NCBI GenBank assembly: GCA_034401795.1
Contig: CM067372.1
Span: 17,697,924-17,761,923 of the forward strand
DNA: 64,000 nucleotides
Reading direction: 5' to 3'
DNA from: Chaetoderma sp. LZ-2023a
Lineage: Eukaryota; Mollusca; Caudofoveata; Chaetodermatida; Chaetodermatidae
The notes beneath the pieces are model-generated. The model did not search any database, had not been told where the DNA came from, and saw only the letters and a program-made list of their open reading frames with translations. Shown here in pieces: positions 10,312 through 21,500 of the stretch (within the stretch, counting starts at the first letter, position 1; the number at the start of each line of letters is the position of its first letter). Position numbers and translations under genes: made by a program.

Positions 10312-11393
10312 TCATGTGCTGCTTGCAGTTCTGTTGTCCAGTAGGGGGCGGTAGTTTTTCCTGAACCCTCGAGGAATCGCTTTGTTGGCAGCCTTGAGGA
10401 TACTTGAATTAAATTCCTTGACCACATTGTTGATGTTTCTCCCTTCTACTGCTATATTTTGGGTAAGCTCATTGGAACGAATGCCGAACAGACGCCAATT
10501 TGCCTTTTTGTAGTTCCACCTTGGATGTTGAGGTGAACTTGTCGAAATACTTCCAGAAAGAGAGAGGAGGACTGGACGGTGGTCGCTTCCTCCTAACTGC
10601 GATCCGACCACTCTACTGAGGTTTCTGTGAATGTCTTCTGTACAAAATGCCAAGTCTGGCATTGTTGTCGAGTGCCACCGGCGCGAATAGAAGGTAGGCT
10701 GATCTGTGGGATCGTTGACAAGTAAAAGGTGCTTTTCATCTTGCCATGCTTCAATGTCTTCTCGTTTATCAAGTGTTCTGTATCCCCAGCTCTGAGACTG
10801 GCTATTAAAGTCTCCCACAATGAGGAAGTGGCAGTCCGGGACCTGGATTGTGTCAAGTGGGAGATTCTTGTCATTAGGGCAGTAATAATTGACAATGTCA
10901 ATCACAGAGTTGCTGGTTGTTACCTTGATCTTGATATATTCTGCCTCTTCCATGAAGGTCTGATCTGGCTGGCGTTCACGCTGTTTCGGACCAAGGTGAT
11001 CACCCCGCCTTGCTTTCTTCCTCTTCGATCACACCGGAAAATCTGGTAACCTCTGATCTTAAATGGTTTTCCTTCTTGCAGGTGTGTCTCTTGAATGCAG
11101 CAGATATCAATGTTGTTTTCGTACAGGAACTGTTCGAGCTCTGATTTCTTGTTGGTAACCCCTTCTGCGTTCCAGTGCATGATGTTGATACTGGGGTTCT
11201 CTTTGGGTTTGGTCTTCTCTTTCGGTTGGCCAGTAGCTCTCCATCCTCGCCCCCTGGCTCCACAAGACGAGTTGATGGGACCTCCAGTAGCTGAGGGTGG
11301 GCTCCTTTGAGGCGTGGAGCCCGGCGCTGCACCTGCCTGGCGGATCCTCACAGGGCGAGCACCATTTCGGTTGATTCGCTCTCCAAGTGTCAT
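10312..11393 (-). pseudogene. LINE endonuclease (I-like)
   Basis: The N-terminal half reads INIMHWNAEGVTNKKSELE, IDICCIQETHL and GGVITLVRNSV; after a frame change near 10940 the rest reads VNYYCPNDKNL, FLIVGDFNSQSQSWG and GSDHRPVLLSL. Glu of QETHL, Asp of GDFN and Asp-His of SDHRP are the expected catalytic residues. It would nick the target DNA. The frame change makes it non-functional. Confidence 0.85.
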
Positions 11394-11433
11394 TCATTTG
11401 CGTTGTGCATAATGCTCTGGTTAGCCCCTCCAA

Positions 11434-11930
11434 ATGTCTGGATTGACACCCAGTGGGTTACACCCCTGCGCCACATTGAGGCCGAGCATATAGTCTTAAA
11501 CAGGGGATGCGCTGAGCTGATTATGACGTCATACGAGGTCAGATGATGGATAGATACTCTGGAAAGATTAATTGGACTGGAAGATGAGGTACACGTAATA
11601 GAGAGCACAACACAATGACCTTTGGGCTAAAAGCTCAAAGGTCAATGTTGTTGTGATATTGTGGTAAATGACGGGTTTTCAGCATTAACATTTTATGTTT
11701 GGTTCAACTTAGTAGTTCATATCTCATGTTTGGTTAATCATACTGGACCCAAACTGAAATATATGCTTCCTTATGATGAGAGAGCATGACACTATGTGGT
11801 CTTTGGGGGAAAACCCTTTTCAATAGTACCGTCTTGTATTTAGCTCAACTTCACCGTTTATATCTCATGTTTGCTTAATCAAACTGAAGCCAAAATTGGA
11901 CACATTTCTAAAACCTAGTTTTTGTCTCAC
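11434..11930. other. Intergenic stretch without genes
   Basis: No coding potential. A small inverted repeat, CAATGACCTTTG near 11613 and CAAAGGTCAATG near 11635, carries AGGTCA half-sites and belongs in style to the following repeat block. Confidence 0.5.
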
Positions 11931-12590
11931 CTGCGACTTCTGATAGCGGCGACGGCGTCAGCAATGTTAGGTTTGTGCATTTAGCAAAACATATCAGCTT
12001 ATATTTCAGGATTGGTTGATCCTATTGGAACTAAACTTGGATATATTGTTACCTATAATGTTAGGAAGCAGCATATTGATACTGAGGTCAACGGTCATGG
12101 TCACTGTGACCTTGATACAAAACTGTTTTCTAATGTTAAGTTTTTGCGTTTAGCAAAACTTCTCGACTTATCTCTCAGGATTGGTTAATCTTATAATGTT
12201 AGGAAGCAGCATGTTGACACTGAAGTCACAACATTGAAGGGCACGGTCATTCTGACCTCTACAAAACTTTATTTTTCAGTGTTAACTTTTTAGGCTTAGC
12301 AAATCTTATCATGTTATATTTCGGGATTGCTTAACTCTAATGGAACACAACTTGAGTACATGGTTGCTTATACCAAGAGGATACAGGGTGGTGACACGGA
12401 GGTCACCAGATCAAAGGTCATGGCCATTCTAATATTGCTATTTGACCTCTGCTTTTTCAACCTTAAGTTTTTTCATTCAGCAAATCATTTATATTTCAGA
12501 ATTGGTTACTCCTATTGGAATTAAAATTGAATACACAGTTCCTATAATATTTGAAAGCAGCATAATAACATGGAGGTCACAAGGGATGAC
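11930..12590. repeat. Degenerate tandem repeat rich in AGGTCA half-sites
   Basis: About four diverged units of 140-190 bp follow each other. Each has a TTAGCAAA(A) core, TATTTCAGGATTGGTTAATC-like sequence, ATAATGTTAGGAAGCAGCAT-like sequence and a block such as GAGGTCAACGGTCATGG followed by TCACTGTGACCTT. AGGTCA/TGACCT pairs are nuclear-receptor half-site words. A similar single unit lies at 29570-29765. Confidence 0.7.
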
Positions 12591-13423
12591 ACAAAATTGT
12601 ACATGGCAATACTATCCCATGAAGACTGCCTATCAGTACAAGCAGACATTGATGCCCTACAGGAGTGGTCTGATAAGTGGTTACTGAAGTTCCATCCACA
12701 AAAATGCAAAGTCATGAGGCTAGGGGCAGGACTGCCTACTCACACATATCATATGACTGCATCAGATGGACAAACAGTACAATTTGAAGAAATCACTATA
12801 GAAAAAAACTTAGGGGTCTATATTGATAACAAGTAAATTTTTCACAAACATGCTGAAATTATAGCCAACAAGGCGAATCAAGTAGTCTGGCTAATTAGGC
12901 ATTCATTTCATTTTCTCGATAACGAAATGTTTACTTTATTATTCAAATCTCGAGTGAGACCCCTACTTGAGTATGCCAACCCAACATGGAGTCCCAGATT
13001 TAAGGGGGACGTGGCACTAATAGAGAAGGTTCAGAGGCGCGGAACCAAGCTCTTGCCAGGAATACGGTGATAAAGCTTACAAAGATAGACTACGATTACT
13101 GAAGCTTCCATCCCTTGCATATCGAAGGCTACGCGGGGACATAATTGAAACCTATAAATATCTGCATGGTAAATACAATACAAATCCCCCCTGGGCTTGA
13201 GCTGGACAAAGAGCACAAGACATGTGGCCATAGTCGGAAACTAATTAAGCACCACTGTAACTCATCCATGCGTGTGCATAACTTCAGTAACAGAATAGTA
13301 AATAATTGGAATTATCTAACCGATGAAGTAGTGCAAGCCCCTTCATTAAAGTGTTTCAAGAATGGCTTAGACAGATTATGGTCATACTACGAGTACACAG
13401 TGGAACTGCCAGAGATGTATTGA
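12585..13423 (+). pseudogene. CR1-like LINE reverse transcriptase, 3' end
   Basis: Homology starts at DDTKLYMAILSHEDC, that is, at the polymerase YADD motif, so the LINE is strongly 5'-truncated. It continues LQEWSDKWLLKFHPQKCKVM, KNLGVYIDNK, and after a stop near 12834, FKSRVRPLLEYANPTWSP, then RLRLLKLPSLAYRRLRGD and, in a third frame, SNRIVNNWNYLTDEVVQAP. The C-terminal wording is that of CR1/L2-type LINEs. There is at least one in-frame stop and two frame shifts. Confidence 0.85.
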
Positions 13424-13545
13424 CAGACAGATACAGTGTGGGTTTGGTGTAGAACTTCCTTACCAGCCCAACAAAATGTTTCTGTCTTATGTCAATACTG
13501 GGTGTCGATTGGTACCACCAGTATAATCTAGCAGCTTTCCAAATT
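13422..13545 (+). repeat. Direct repeat, copy 1, flanking the Penelope-like element
   Basis: This copy runs from TATTGACAGACAGATACAG to ACCACCAGTATAATC. A second copy is at 13731-13832, about 80% alike by eye. Both contain a near-palindrome around TCAATTGA or its variant. Penelope-like elements often carry such direct repeats at their ends. Confidence 0.65.
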
Positions 13546-13621
13546 GATAAAACTGCTGGTTGAGGTTTCTCGTTATTAGGGCTAGAACCCTGCTGCCTTT
13601 AGCAAAACTGCGATCTATATG

Positions 13622-13628
<7 letters not shown>

Positions 13629-13680
<52 letters not shown>
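13629..13680. repeat. (GT)n microsatellite
   Basis: About 25 uninterrupted GT units lie between the two direct repeats, followed by a decayed GT-rich tail to about 13715. Confidence 0.97.
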
Positions 13681-13681
<1 letters not shown>

Positions 13682-13730
13682 TAAGTGTGTGTATGAGTGT
13701 GTTCATATGTGTGTCCGGAGATTCTCAAGT

Positions 13731-13832
13731 ATTGACAGACACATACAGAATGGGCTTGGTGTAGAACCTCAAAATCCTTCTGTCTTATGTCAATACTGGG
13801 TATCAATTGATACCACCAGTACAGCCGCCTTC
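13731..13832 (+). repeat. Direct repeat, copy 2
   Basis: This copy matches 13422-13545 and contains the 28-base near-palindrome TACTGG-G-TATCAATTGATA-C-CACCAGTA. It directly precedes the Penelope-like coding region. Confidence 0.65.
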
Positions 13833-15652
13833 ACAAGTCACCAAGCCCAGAAGGCCACCACGAAATAGATCCACCCGCCGCAAGGAGAGAAGGGGTTACA
13901 ATAACAACTGCCAAGCTGACCGGAGACAGGGACAGGCCAACAGACCAGGCAGAGATGGCAGAAACACCAGGGACACCGGCAGACACCAAGCACATGCACC
14001 AGAACCACTGATAGGCACTAGGAGCCACCAAGCCATTGAGAAACTGTTCACCGCGGTCCAGGACCTCAGAAATTCCAGAAGATGTCTGACCGCCGGCGAA
14101 ACAACAGTCAAAACTATCTCTGTACATTTGCCACAATTTAGTCACAATAACTCCAATAATCTCTTCTCAACCGCAACAACAACTCTGGTAATACAGAAAA
14201 TGCACGTTATGTCTCATCATTTGTCTTCAGTTTTTCAAACTCTCCCCTCCATGAGGGAACCATCAGTCTCCTGGACAAGGGTCTAGGCTAGAGTCCAATG
14301 GTTCCAGAACCAAATATGAGTAACCTGTACACCGATTTACAGGCATTCTTCAGACGCATGCGCCTCAAACCCTTTTTTACACCAAGCCTGCACACATCGC
14401 ACGTTTTACTCTACCATTGGTACCGGTTCCTCCTTTTCAGGACGTCATAACCAGAAAATTTGCCAACAAAAAGACTTCAATGCCGCCACCCACCATGGAT
14501 GTGACATTTGTAGCCTTTTTCAAAGCAATCAGATATGAATTTAGCAGGCATACCCACTGGCGGTCTCAAACTAGCAATCTTAACGTCATAGAACAGAGGG
14601 CTCTCATCAATCTGTCACAAAACCATACAATCGTGGTAAAAAAAGCGGATAAAGGACAAGCTACTGTGGTTCAAAATAAATCTGACTATATAGCAGAAGC
14701 CCATAGGCAAATGGCAGACGAATGTTTCTACAAGAAGGTCCAAACTGACCTCATATAACAACATACAAATTTAGTAGAAAAACGTCTAGATCAGTTAGTC
14801 AGAGACAGGGAAATAGATGCCAAAACCGCCATCAATCTAATACCGAAACCACCAAAAGCTGCTAGATTTTACCTTCTACCAATTGTCCACAAACAGAAAA
14901 AAGATGGTTCAATTCCAGGTAGACCCATAATCAGCGGCAATGGCTGCCCAACAGAATTAATAAGCAGTTTTGTAGACAAGCACATCAAAATGTGTGTCAC
15001 AAAAATCAAATTATATGTGAAAGACACCACAGACTTATAAACAAAGTGGAGAGCTATGGAGCAACATCACCCGACACTTCTCGTCACAATGGACGTCACT
15101 TCTCTATATACCAACATTCCAAACAATGAAGGTCTGAGAGCAGTTGCCAGATTCTGCCAGACCAACGGTTTGCCAGGAGACCTATCAATAAGAGCCCTTC
15201 TCAATCTCCTTAAACTAGTACTGGAGTGTAACAATTTCGAGTTCAACGGTGACCAATACCTACAAATAGGGGGAACCGCCATGGGCAGCAAAGCGGCTTG
15301 CACCTTTGCATGCATATTTATAGATGACTTAGAAACCAAACTTCTATGCACAGCACCCCACCAACCGTCACTCTATGTCAGATACATAGATGACATCTTT
15401 ATGGTCTGGGAAAACGGCCCAGAGGCTCTAGACGACTTTGTCGCCCACATGAATTCAGCACACCACAGTATCAAATTCACTATGGAATCCTCTAGAAGTA
15501 GAGTGACGTTTCTGGACACTATGACCATAAACAAAGATGGCCACCAAATTACATTCGATCTTTACACAGAACCTACAGACACACATGGATACACTACCCA
15601 TCAGAACAGAACCCCTTTACCAGACCAAAAATTAAAATGCATCCACAGATAG
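13807..15652 (+). pseudogene. Penelope-like element reverse transcriptase
   Basis: This is the reverse transcriptase of a Penelope-like retroelement, a class related to telomerase. After a basic N-terminus (RNRSTRRKERRGYNN) come SPLHEGTISLLDKGL, MSNLYTDLQAFFRRMRLK, VVKKADKGQATVV, YLLPIVHKQKKDGSIPGRP, MDVTSLYTNIPNNEG, GGTAMGSKAACTFACIF and SLYVRYIDDIFMVWE with the catalytic Asp pair, then VTFLDTMTINKDG. All are typical Penelope landmarks. Stops at about 14757 and 15038 and several frame shifts disable it. It breaks off after YTEPTDTHGY, inside the thumb; no GIY-YIG endonuclease is present. Confidence 0.88.
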
Positions 15653-16956
15653 TCCCATATGAATCGTCAGTGTGTCAGTATATCAGACATGTGAAAACTG
15701 GTCGGCCAATCCTTGACTTTTAGTCTTGGTGCGGTGGTCCAGTGGAAAGATGCCTGGTTGCTGATGCTATGCGGAGTTGCAGGATGACGGTTCGATCCCC
15801 CGACCGGGAGATGGTGATCAACAAATTAAACTAATGGGTGCAGCACTGTCGGCTAAGTTAGCACATGGAAATTGAAGCCGCACGTTGCCAGTGCGTCAAT
15901 AAAATAAAAATACATATACTGCCAGAGCCGTGCTGGAGTCAGAGTACAATAGGCGTAAAAGCCTAGGATTGATTGTGACAGATGCATCCACAGATAGTCC
16001 CATATGAATCGTCAGTGTGTCAGTATATCAGACATGTGAAAACTGGTCGGCCAATCCTTGACTTTTAGTCTTGGTGCGGTGGTCCAGTGGAAAGATGCCT
16101 GGTTGCTGATGCTATGCGGAGTTGCAGGATGACGGTTCGATCCCCCGACCGGGAGATGGTGATCAACAAATTAAACTAATGGGTGCAGCACTGTCGGCTA
16201 AGTTAGCACATGGAAATTGAAGCCGCACGTTGCCAGTGCGTCAATAAAATAAAAATACATATACTGCCAGAGCCGTGCTGGAGTCAGAGTACAATAGGCG
16301 TAAAAGCCTAGGATTGATTGTGACAGATGCATCCACAGATAGTCCCATATGAATCGTCAGTGTGTCAGTATATCAGACATGTGAAAACTGGTCGGCCAAT
16401 CCTTGACTTTTAGTCTTGGTGCGGTGGTCCAGTGGAAAGATGCCTGGTTGCTGATGCTATGCGGAGTTGCAGGATGACGGTTCGATCCCCCGACCGGGAG
16501 ATGGTGATCAACAAATTAAACTAATGGGTGCAGCACTGTCGGCTAAGTTAGCACATGGAAATTGAAGCCGCACGTTGCCAGTGCGTCAATAAAATAAAAA
16601 TACATATACTGCCAGAGCCGTGCTGGAGTCAGAGTACAATAGGCGTAAAAGCCTAGGATTGATTGTGACAGATGCATCCACAGATAGTCCCATATGAATC
16701 GTCAGTGTGTCAGTATATCAGACATGTGAAAACTGGTCGGCCAATCCTTGACTTTTAGTCTTGGTGCGGTGGTCCAGTGGAAAGATGCCTGGTTGCTGAT
16801 GCTATGCGGAGTTGCAGGATGACGGTTCGATCCCCCGACCGGGAGATGGTGATCAACAAATTAAACTAATGGGTGCAGCACTGTCGGCTAAGTTAGCACA
16901 TGGAAATTGAAGCCGCACGTTGCCAGTGCGTCAATAAAATAAAAATACATACATAC
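15641..16956 (+). repeat. Tandem array of a tRNA-derived SINE, 345-bp unit, 4 copies
   Basis: The landmark ATCCACAGATAGTCCCAT occurs at 15641, 15986, 16331 and 16676, exactly 345 bp apart, and units look essentially identical by eye; the fourth is cut short. Each unit contains a tRNA-like region with A box TGGTCCAGTGG and B box GGTTCGATCCC, then a tRNA-unrelated body ending CAATAAAATAAAAATACAT. The array joins directly onto the truncated Penelope-like gene. The last copy ends in an (ATAC)n tail. Confidence 0.93.
15735..15799 (+). promoter_or_regulatory. Internal RNA polymerase III promoter (A and B boxes) of the SINE
   Basis: A box TGGTCCAGTGG is at 15735-15745 and B box GGTTCGATCCC at 15789-15799. 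The B box matches the GGTTCGANNCC consensus perfectly. Equivalent pairs lie 345, 690 and 1035 bp downstream. The tRNA-like fold is imperfect, so this is a SINE head rather than a tRNA gene. Confidence 0.85.
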
Positions 16957-16957
16957 A

Positions 16958-16988
<31 letters not shown>
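16946..16988. repeat. (ATAC)n tail of the last SINE copy
   Basis: About ten ATAC units follow the final SINE unit. The other units have only ATACATATACTG here, so the microsatellite marks the true 3' end of the array. Confidence 0.9.
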
Positions 16989-16989
<1 letters not shown>

Positions 16990-18019
16990 CCAGCAAATGA
17001 ATAGATATCTCCACCATGTATGTCTTGGGAGGTATACCTCAACGTTTTACATACACTGCATATTACTGCATGTTATTGTCAATGGGAAATAACTATCCTA
17101 GCAATATATACACGGTTAATGCCCTTGATGTGTTCAAAATGGTATCTTAAGCCGTTTATGACATCATGCTACCAATATTAATATTCACATAGTTTACTTT
17201 ATAGTAAGCATTATGCTGGCGTACACATTGAATATTTAACTAGCTAATGCACATACTGAAACAGCACTTCAAGGAACAGCAAGTTTATTGACGGAGTTTC
17301 AATGTGAACATTACATACAACACATTTAATAATGGACATGGGAGAATCAGCGTAATATGGACAACATAAATAAGTTAACGTGATAAACTCGCCCTAAGCA
17401 AGGTCGGGACTGTACAATTTGAAGTTCAGGTAAAACGATTCTCAAAGTGCCGTGCTGTAAACTTGGATAGTCTTCAAAATGTTGTACACTTATATATCAC
17501 TTAACGTGTTGTTGTCGGATTCAGTGACTGGAGTGATTGAAAAATGTCTACATTCAAACTACAATGCCCCAAGATGACTAGTGCGCCACAATTCAATGAC
17601 CTTTTCTATCTGAATTCCCAATATCTACGAACAATTTATGATACGGGAAAACTGTCGATCATTTTGAAATCAATTTGGCCAAAAGTCGTTGTTGTCTAAC
17701 ATATCAACAACTTTCAGTCAAATTAACTCCAAAGTATCCCACATGACATCGTTGTAATAAATCAAACATGTAATGGAGTTAAAAGAGTGAGAGTAGTGTT
17801 CACAAATTATAACTATATAATAATTATATAATTGTTCATGAAATTATTGATCAGCATACCAGCAGTCTCCGTATTCACTGAAATAATAAACCCTATACAC
17901 AGTCTTTAAAATATAATGACTACACTATTAATAATATTACATTGGTTTGGAGGCTATACAGCCTACATAGTGGCCAGATTGGGGTTAAACTTGACAATAC
18001 GTAAAATCTGACTTGTCAC
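16989..18019. other. AT-rich stretch upstream of the G-alpha gene
   Basis: I see no coding sequence or clear repeat. It probably contains upstream sequence of the G-alpha gene, possibly a promoter or a 5' untranslated exon, but I cannot place one. Confidence 0.4.
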
Positions 18020-18080
18020 ATAAACAAATTCTCTTGGTCTGCAATTTGACATTCCTCAAGGCCAGTTAAGAAGACATTTT
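18020..18080. repeat. Remnant of the foldback element family
   Basis: TCTCTTGGTCTGCAATTTGA and CATTCCTCAAGGCC match one arm of the family seen in full at 27985-28250 and 60985-61225. The other arm is missing. Confidence 0.55.
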
Positions 18081-18110
18081 TATCCGGCTTGACCGTGAAA
18101 TGGTTAGAGC

Positions 18111-18252
18111 AGCCATGGCAGCTGGTCTCTTCATCACAACAATTAGCCATGGCATCTGGTTTATTCATCACATAGCAATTAGCCATGGCAGCAGGTCTCT
18201 TCATCACTTAGCAATTAGCCATGGCAACTGGTCTCTTCATCACATAGCAATT
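18111..18252 (+). repeat. 36-bp tandem repeat, 4 copies
   Basis: AGCCATGGCA recurs at 18111, 18145, 18181 and 18217, each followed by a GGTCTCTTCATCACATAGCA-like sequence. The first interval is 34 bp and the others 36 bp. It lies about 190 bp upstream of the G-alpha start codon. Confidence 0.9.
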
Positions 18253-18324
18253 GTCTATAAAACAAGTATGTCTAAATCAAATCTATCTATACTTTATCAT
18301 TAATTTTCATCATTATTTTCACAG

Positions 18325-18564
18325 CAAGACCCTTGATAACACATTTTCCTATAGAACATCTATGGGAGGTCGTAGCTGACACGTGTGGCAACTTGTCAAG
18401 ATGTAGATGTGCTGATGTCTTCTGCCTATTCCTGGCCAGCATGGGAGTGTGTCTGAGCACGGATGATGATCATGGGAAAGCACAAAGCAGAAATGAAGCC
18501 ATTGATCGACAACTTGCACACTGGGCTAAGCAGGAGCAACATGTCATCAAAGTACTCCTACTTG
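18325..18564 (+). CDS. G-alpha exon 1 (coding from 18441)
   Basis: The start ATG at 18441 gives [15 protein letters not shown], the lipidated N-terminus expected for Gi-like and Gv-like subunits. The exon ends KVLLL plus the first base of Gly42, at the donor GTATGT (18565). A pyrimidine tract and CAG at 18321-18324 suggest the exon begins at 18325 as a partly untranslated exon with another exon upstream. An in-frame ATG at 18333 would add 36 residues; I prefer 18441 because the Met-Gly-x-Cys signal is lost otherwise. Confidence 0.85.
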
Positions 18565-21500
18565 GTATGTGTGCACATAAACAATTATTTGTCACGTTGT
18601 AAATGAAATGGAGGATGGTTCAAATTAGCCATCCCAACTCAGTGTGGCTCGGGTCAAATCCTAGCACGTCTAGTCTAGAGCATTTACCACTGGATTCTGG
18701 AATGACTAGTTCTGTTACAGTGTACCATATTAATCCAACCATCTCAATGCACGCAGGACATGTCCATTTACCACCAGAACATGTTTTATTACCAGGGGTT
18801 GTACTGGTCATGGAAATCGTGGAAAGTCATAGAATTTGAAAATTTCCATGCTATGTTGGCATAAATAACTACCATGACCTCTATATAATAAAAATTATTG
18901 CAACATATCAAAACAAGGTTTTGACTTGGTTGTTGCAAGACGCAATATTCAGACATTTGTAGATTAATTTGGATCCTAATTTATGTAGCAACTTCATAAA
19001 CACAAATCTACTAGATACATGTATTAATTCTTTAAAGTCAAGTGAAGTCATGGAACTTGTTAATTTTAGTCATGAAAGTCATGGAACTTGTTAATTTTAG
19101 TCATGAAAGTCATGGAAAAGTCTTGAAATTTCAACCATAGAAAGGTGTATGAACCCTGCATTACACATAGAACGTCCCTTTACCACCAGGGCACAGCACC
19201 CAGGCTTTTCATATTTCTTTTGGTTCATTGCCCATTGTGATTTGAGCCTAATCCCTTACCCTTATCATGGCCCATTACCAGAGTGGAGAATGGTGAGTTA
19301 CCAGTGTATCATGTCTTGTTACCACCGGTGCATTGCTCGTTACCACCGGGGCATGGTGAGTTACCAGTGTGGCATGGCCCTTACCGCAAGAGCATGACAA
19401 GTTACCAGTGTGGCATGGCCCACTACTACCAGGGCATGTTGCGCAAATTATGAAATCAGTGCATTTAAAGGGTTTTTTGCAATCTAAGAATTAGGTCAAT
19501 GTTAGCTTTTTAAGACACTTGTCTCAATATGATTTATAAAAACAGTTGTAAGATTGATATAAAACTCTGAATCATAAACCTTTTCTGAACAATATCTTCT
19601 CACCTTTCAAAATAACGTTTTGTATTTTCATATATATTTTCTGTGCACTATCTAGTTTTTAAAATATAATTATTTTGAATTATTACATGTATGTTGTATG
19701 GTATATATCAGAACACTTCTATAAGTGAGTATAGTTTCTAAGAGTGTTGATGTAATAATAATAATAACTACAATGCTATAGCTCTCATGTGGACATAAAT
19801 CATTTGCCGTATTCGACTGGTCAGTTCTGTCAGAAATATTTTCTGCTTGAGTACTTTTTTGTGTTTGACTGGTACGATTGTGACTCCATGAGTAACTATC
19901 AGTTTTTAGCTGCCAGGGAGGAGGGATACTTATTATTTTCTAGTGAAATAAAATTGAATTTGACTGGGATCCTAAAATTAAATAATTTTGGCTAACTCAT
20001 GTCTAAGTACTGTCAAATAATTACTAATATAGTAATAAATATTACAATTGTCTATATTGTGTGATTCTCAGGTGCTGGTGAAAGTGGCAAGAGTACGCTG
20101 GTTAAGCAGATGAAGATTATTCACCATAATGGCTTCACACATCAAGAACTCATGTCATTCAAGGTACACACTAACACAGCCTGGCCTATAGTTATATGGC
20201 TGTCATTCCTGGGGCATACTTCTACAGCATTCATCGTAGGGCAACACCTAATTAACTCTTTAACACTCATATCAGCCAAAACAGCTTCTGCAGTGCTCTT
20301 GAGAAATGTCTATTTGCAGACCAAAAGAAGACTATTTTTGAAAATTTACCACTGGAACGTCATTCCAGTGGTAAATTTTCAAAACTAGTCTCTTGGTCTG
20401 AAAATGGACATTTTCTATGAGAAAATTGCAATTGAAATTTTCTTGAATAAATTCTGTGGTTAACGGGTTAAATGCACCATTACTGTACCAGCTGATATGT
20501 CAAAGAAGGCTGGATGTTTATTTAAACCCCAGCTTTAAACAATAGATGGACATCAACACCTCAATAGTCAGTAACCCCAGCTTTAAACAATAGATGGACA
20601 TCAACACCTCAATAGTCAGTAACCCCAGCTTTGAACAATAGATGGACATCAATGCATCAATAGTCAGTAGCCCCAGCTTTAAGCAATAGATGGACATCAA
20701 CGCATCAATAGTCAGTAACCCCAGCTTTAAACAATAGATGGACATCAACGCATCAATAGTCAGTAACTCCAGCTTTGAACAATAGATGGACATCAACACC
20801 TCAATAGTCAGTAACCCTAGCTTTAAACAATAGATGGACATCAACACCTCAATAGTCAGTAACCCCAGCTTTGAACAATAGATGGACATCAACGCATCAA
20901 TAGTCAGTAGCCCCAGCTTTAAGCAATAGATGGACATCAACACCTCAATAGTCAGTAACCCCAGCTTTGAACAATAGATGGACATCAACACCTCAATAGT
21001 CGGTAACCCCAGTTTTAAACAATAGATGGACATCAACGCATCAATAGTCAGTAACCCCAGCTTTAAACAATAGATGGACATCAACACATCAATAGTCAGT
21101 AACTCCAGCTTTAAACAATAGATGGACATCAACACTTCAATAGTCAGTAACCCCAGCTTTAAACAATAGATGGACATCAACACCTCAATAGTCAGTAACC
21201 CCAGCTTTGAACAATAGATGGTCATCAACACCTCCATAGTCAGTAACCCTAGCTTTAAACAATAGATGGACATCAACACTTCAATAGTCAGTAACCTCGG
21301 CTTTAAACAATAGATGGACATCAACACCTCAATAGTCAGTAACCCCAGCTTTAAACAATAGATGGACATCAACACCTCAATAGTCAGTAACCCCAGCTTT
21401 AAATAATAGATGGAAATCAACACCTCAATAGTCAGTAACTCCAGCTTTAAACAATAGATGGACATCAACACTTCAATAGTCAGTAACCCCAGCTTTAAAT

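Larger units (their letters stand above)
8610..11433 (-). mobile_element. I-clade-like LINE, decayed
   Basis: A nearly 3-kb minus-strand LINE runs from about 11433 (N-terminal side) to about 8610. Order of domains: basic leader, endonuclease (two frames), linker, reverse transcriptase (three frames), C-terminal thumb. Wording of the endonuclease (GDFNSQSQSWGY, FYSRRWHSTT, LGGSDHRPVLL) resembles I/Nimb-type LINEs. At least four frame breaks are present. RNase H is not seen in this copy, but a related copy at 32940-34343 carries one. Confidence 0.85.

Noticed and set aside
13560..13868. Open frame with a run of Cys-Val repeats
   Set aside because: It is the translation of a (GT)n microsatellite.
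15728..15812. A true tRNA gene in each 345-bp unit
   Set aside because: A and B boxes are good but I cannot fold a complete cloverleaf with paired acceptor stem; with the body and tail it is a SINE.
18333..18440. Upstream ATG adding 36 residues to the G-alpha N-terminus
   Set aside because: It would bury the Met-Gly-x-Cys lipidation signal; the extra text resembles no G-alpha N-terminus, though Gq-like extensions exist, so it is not excluded.
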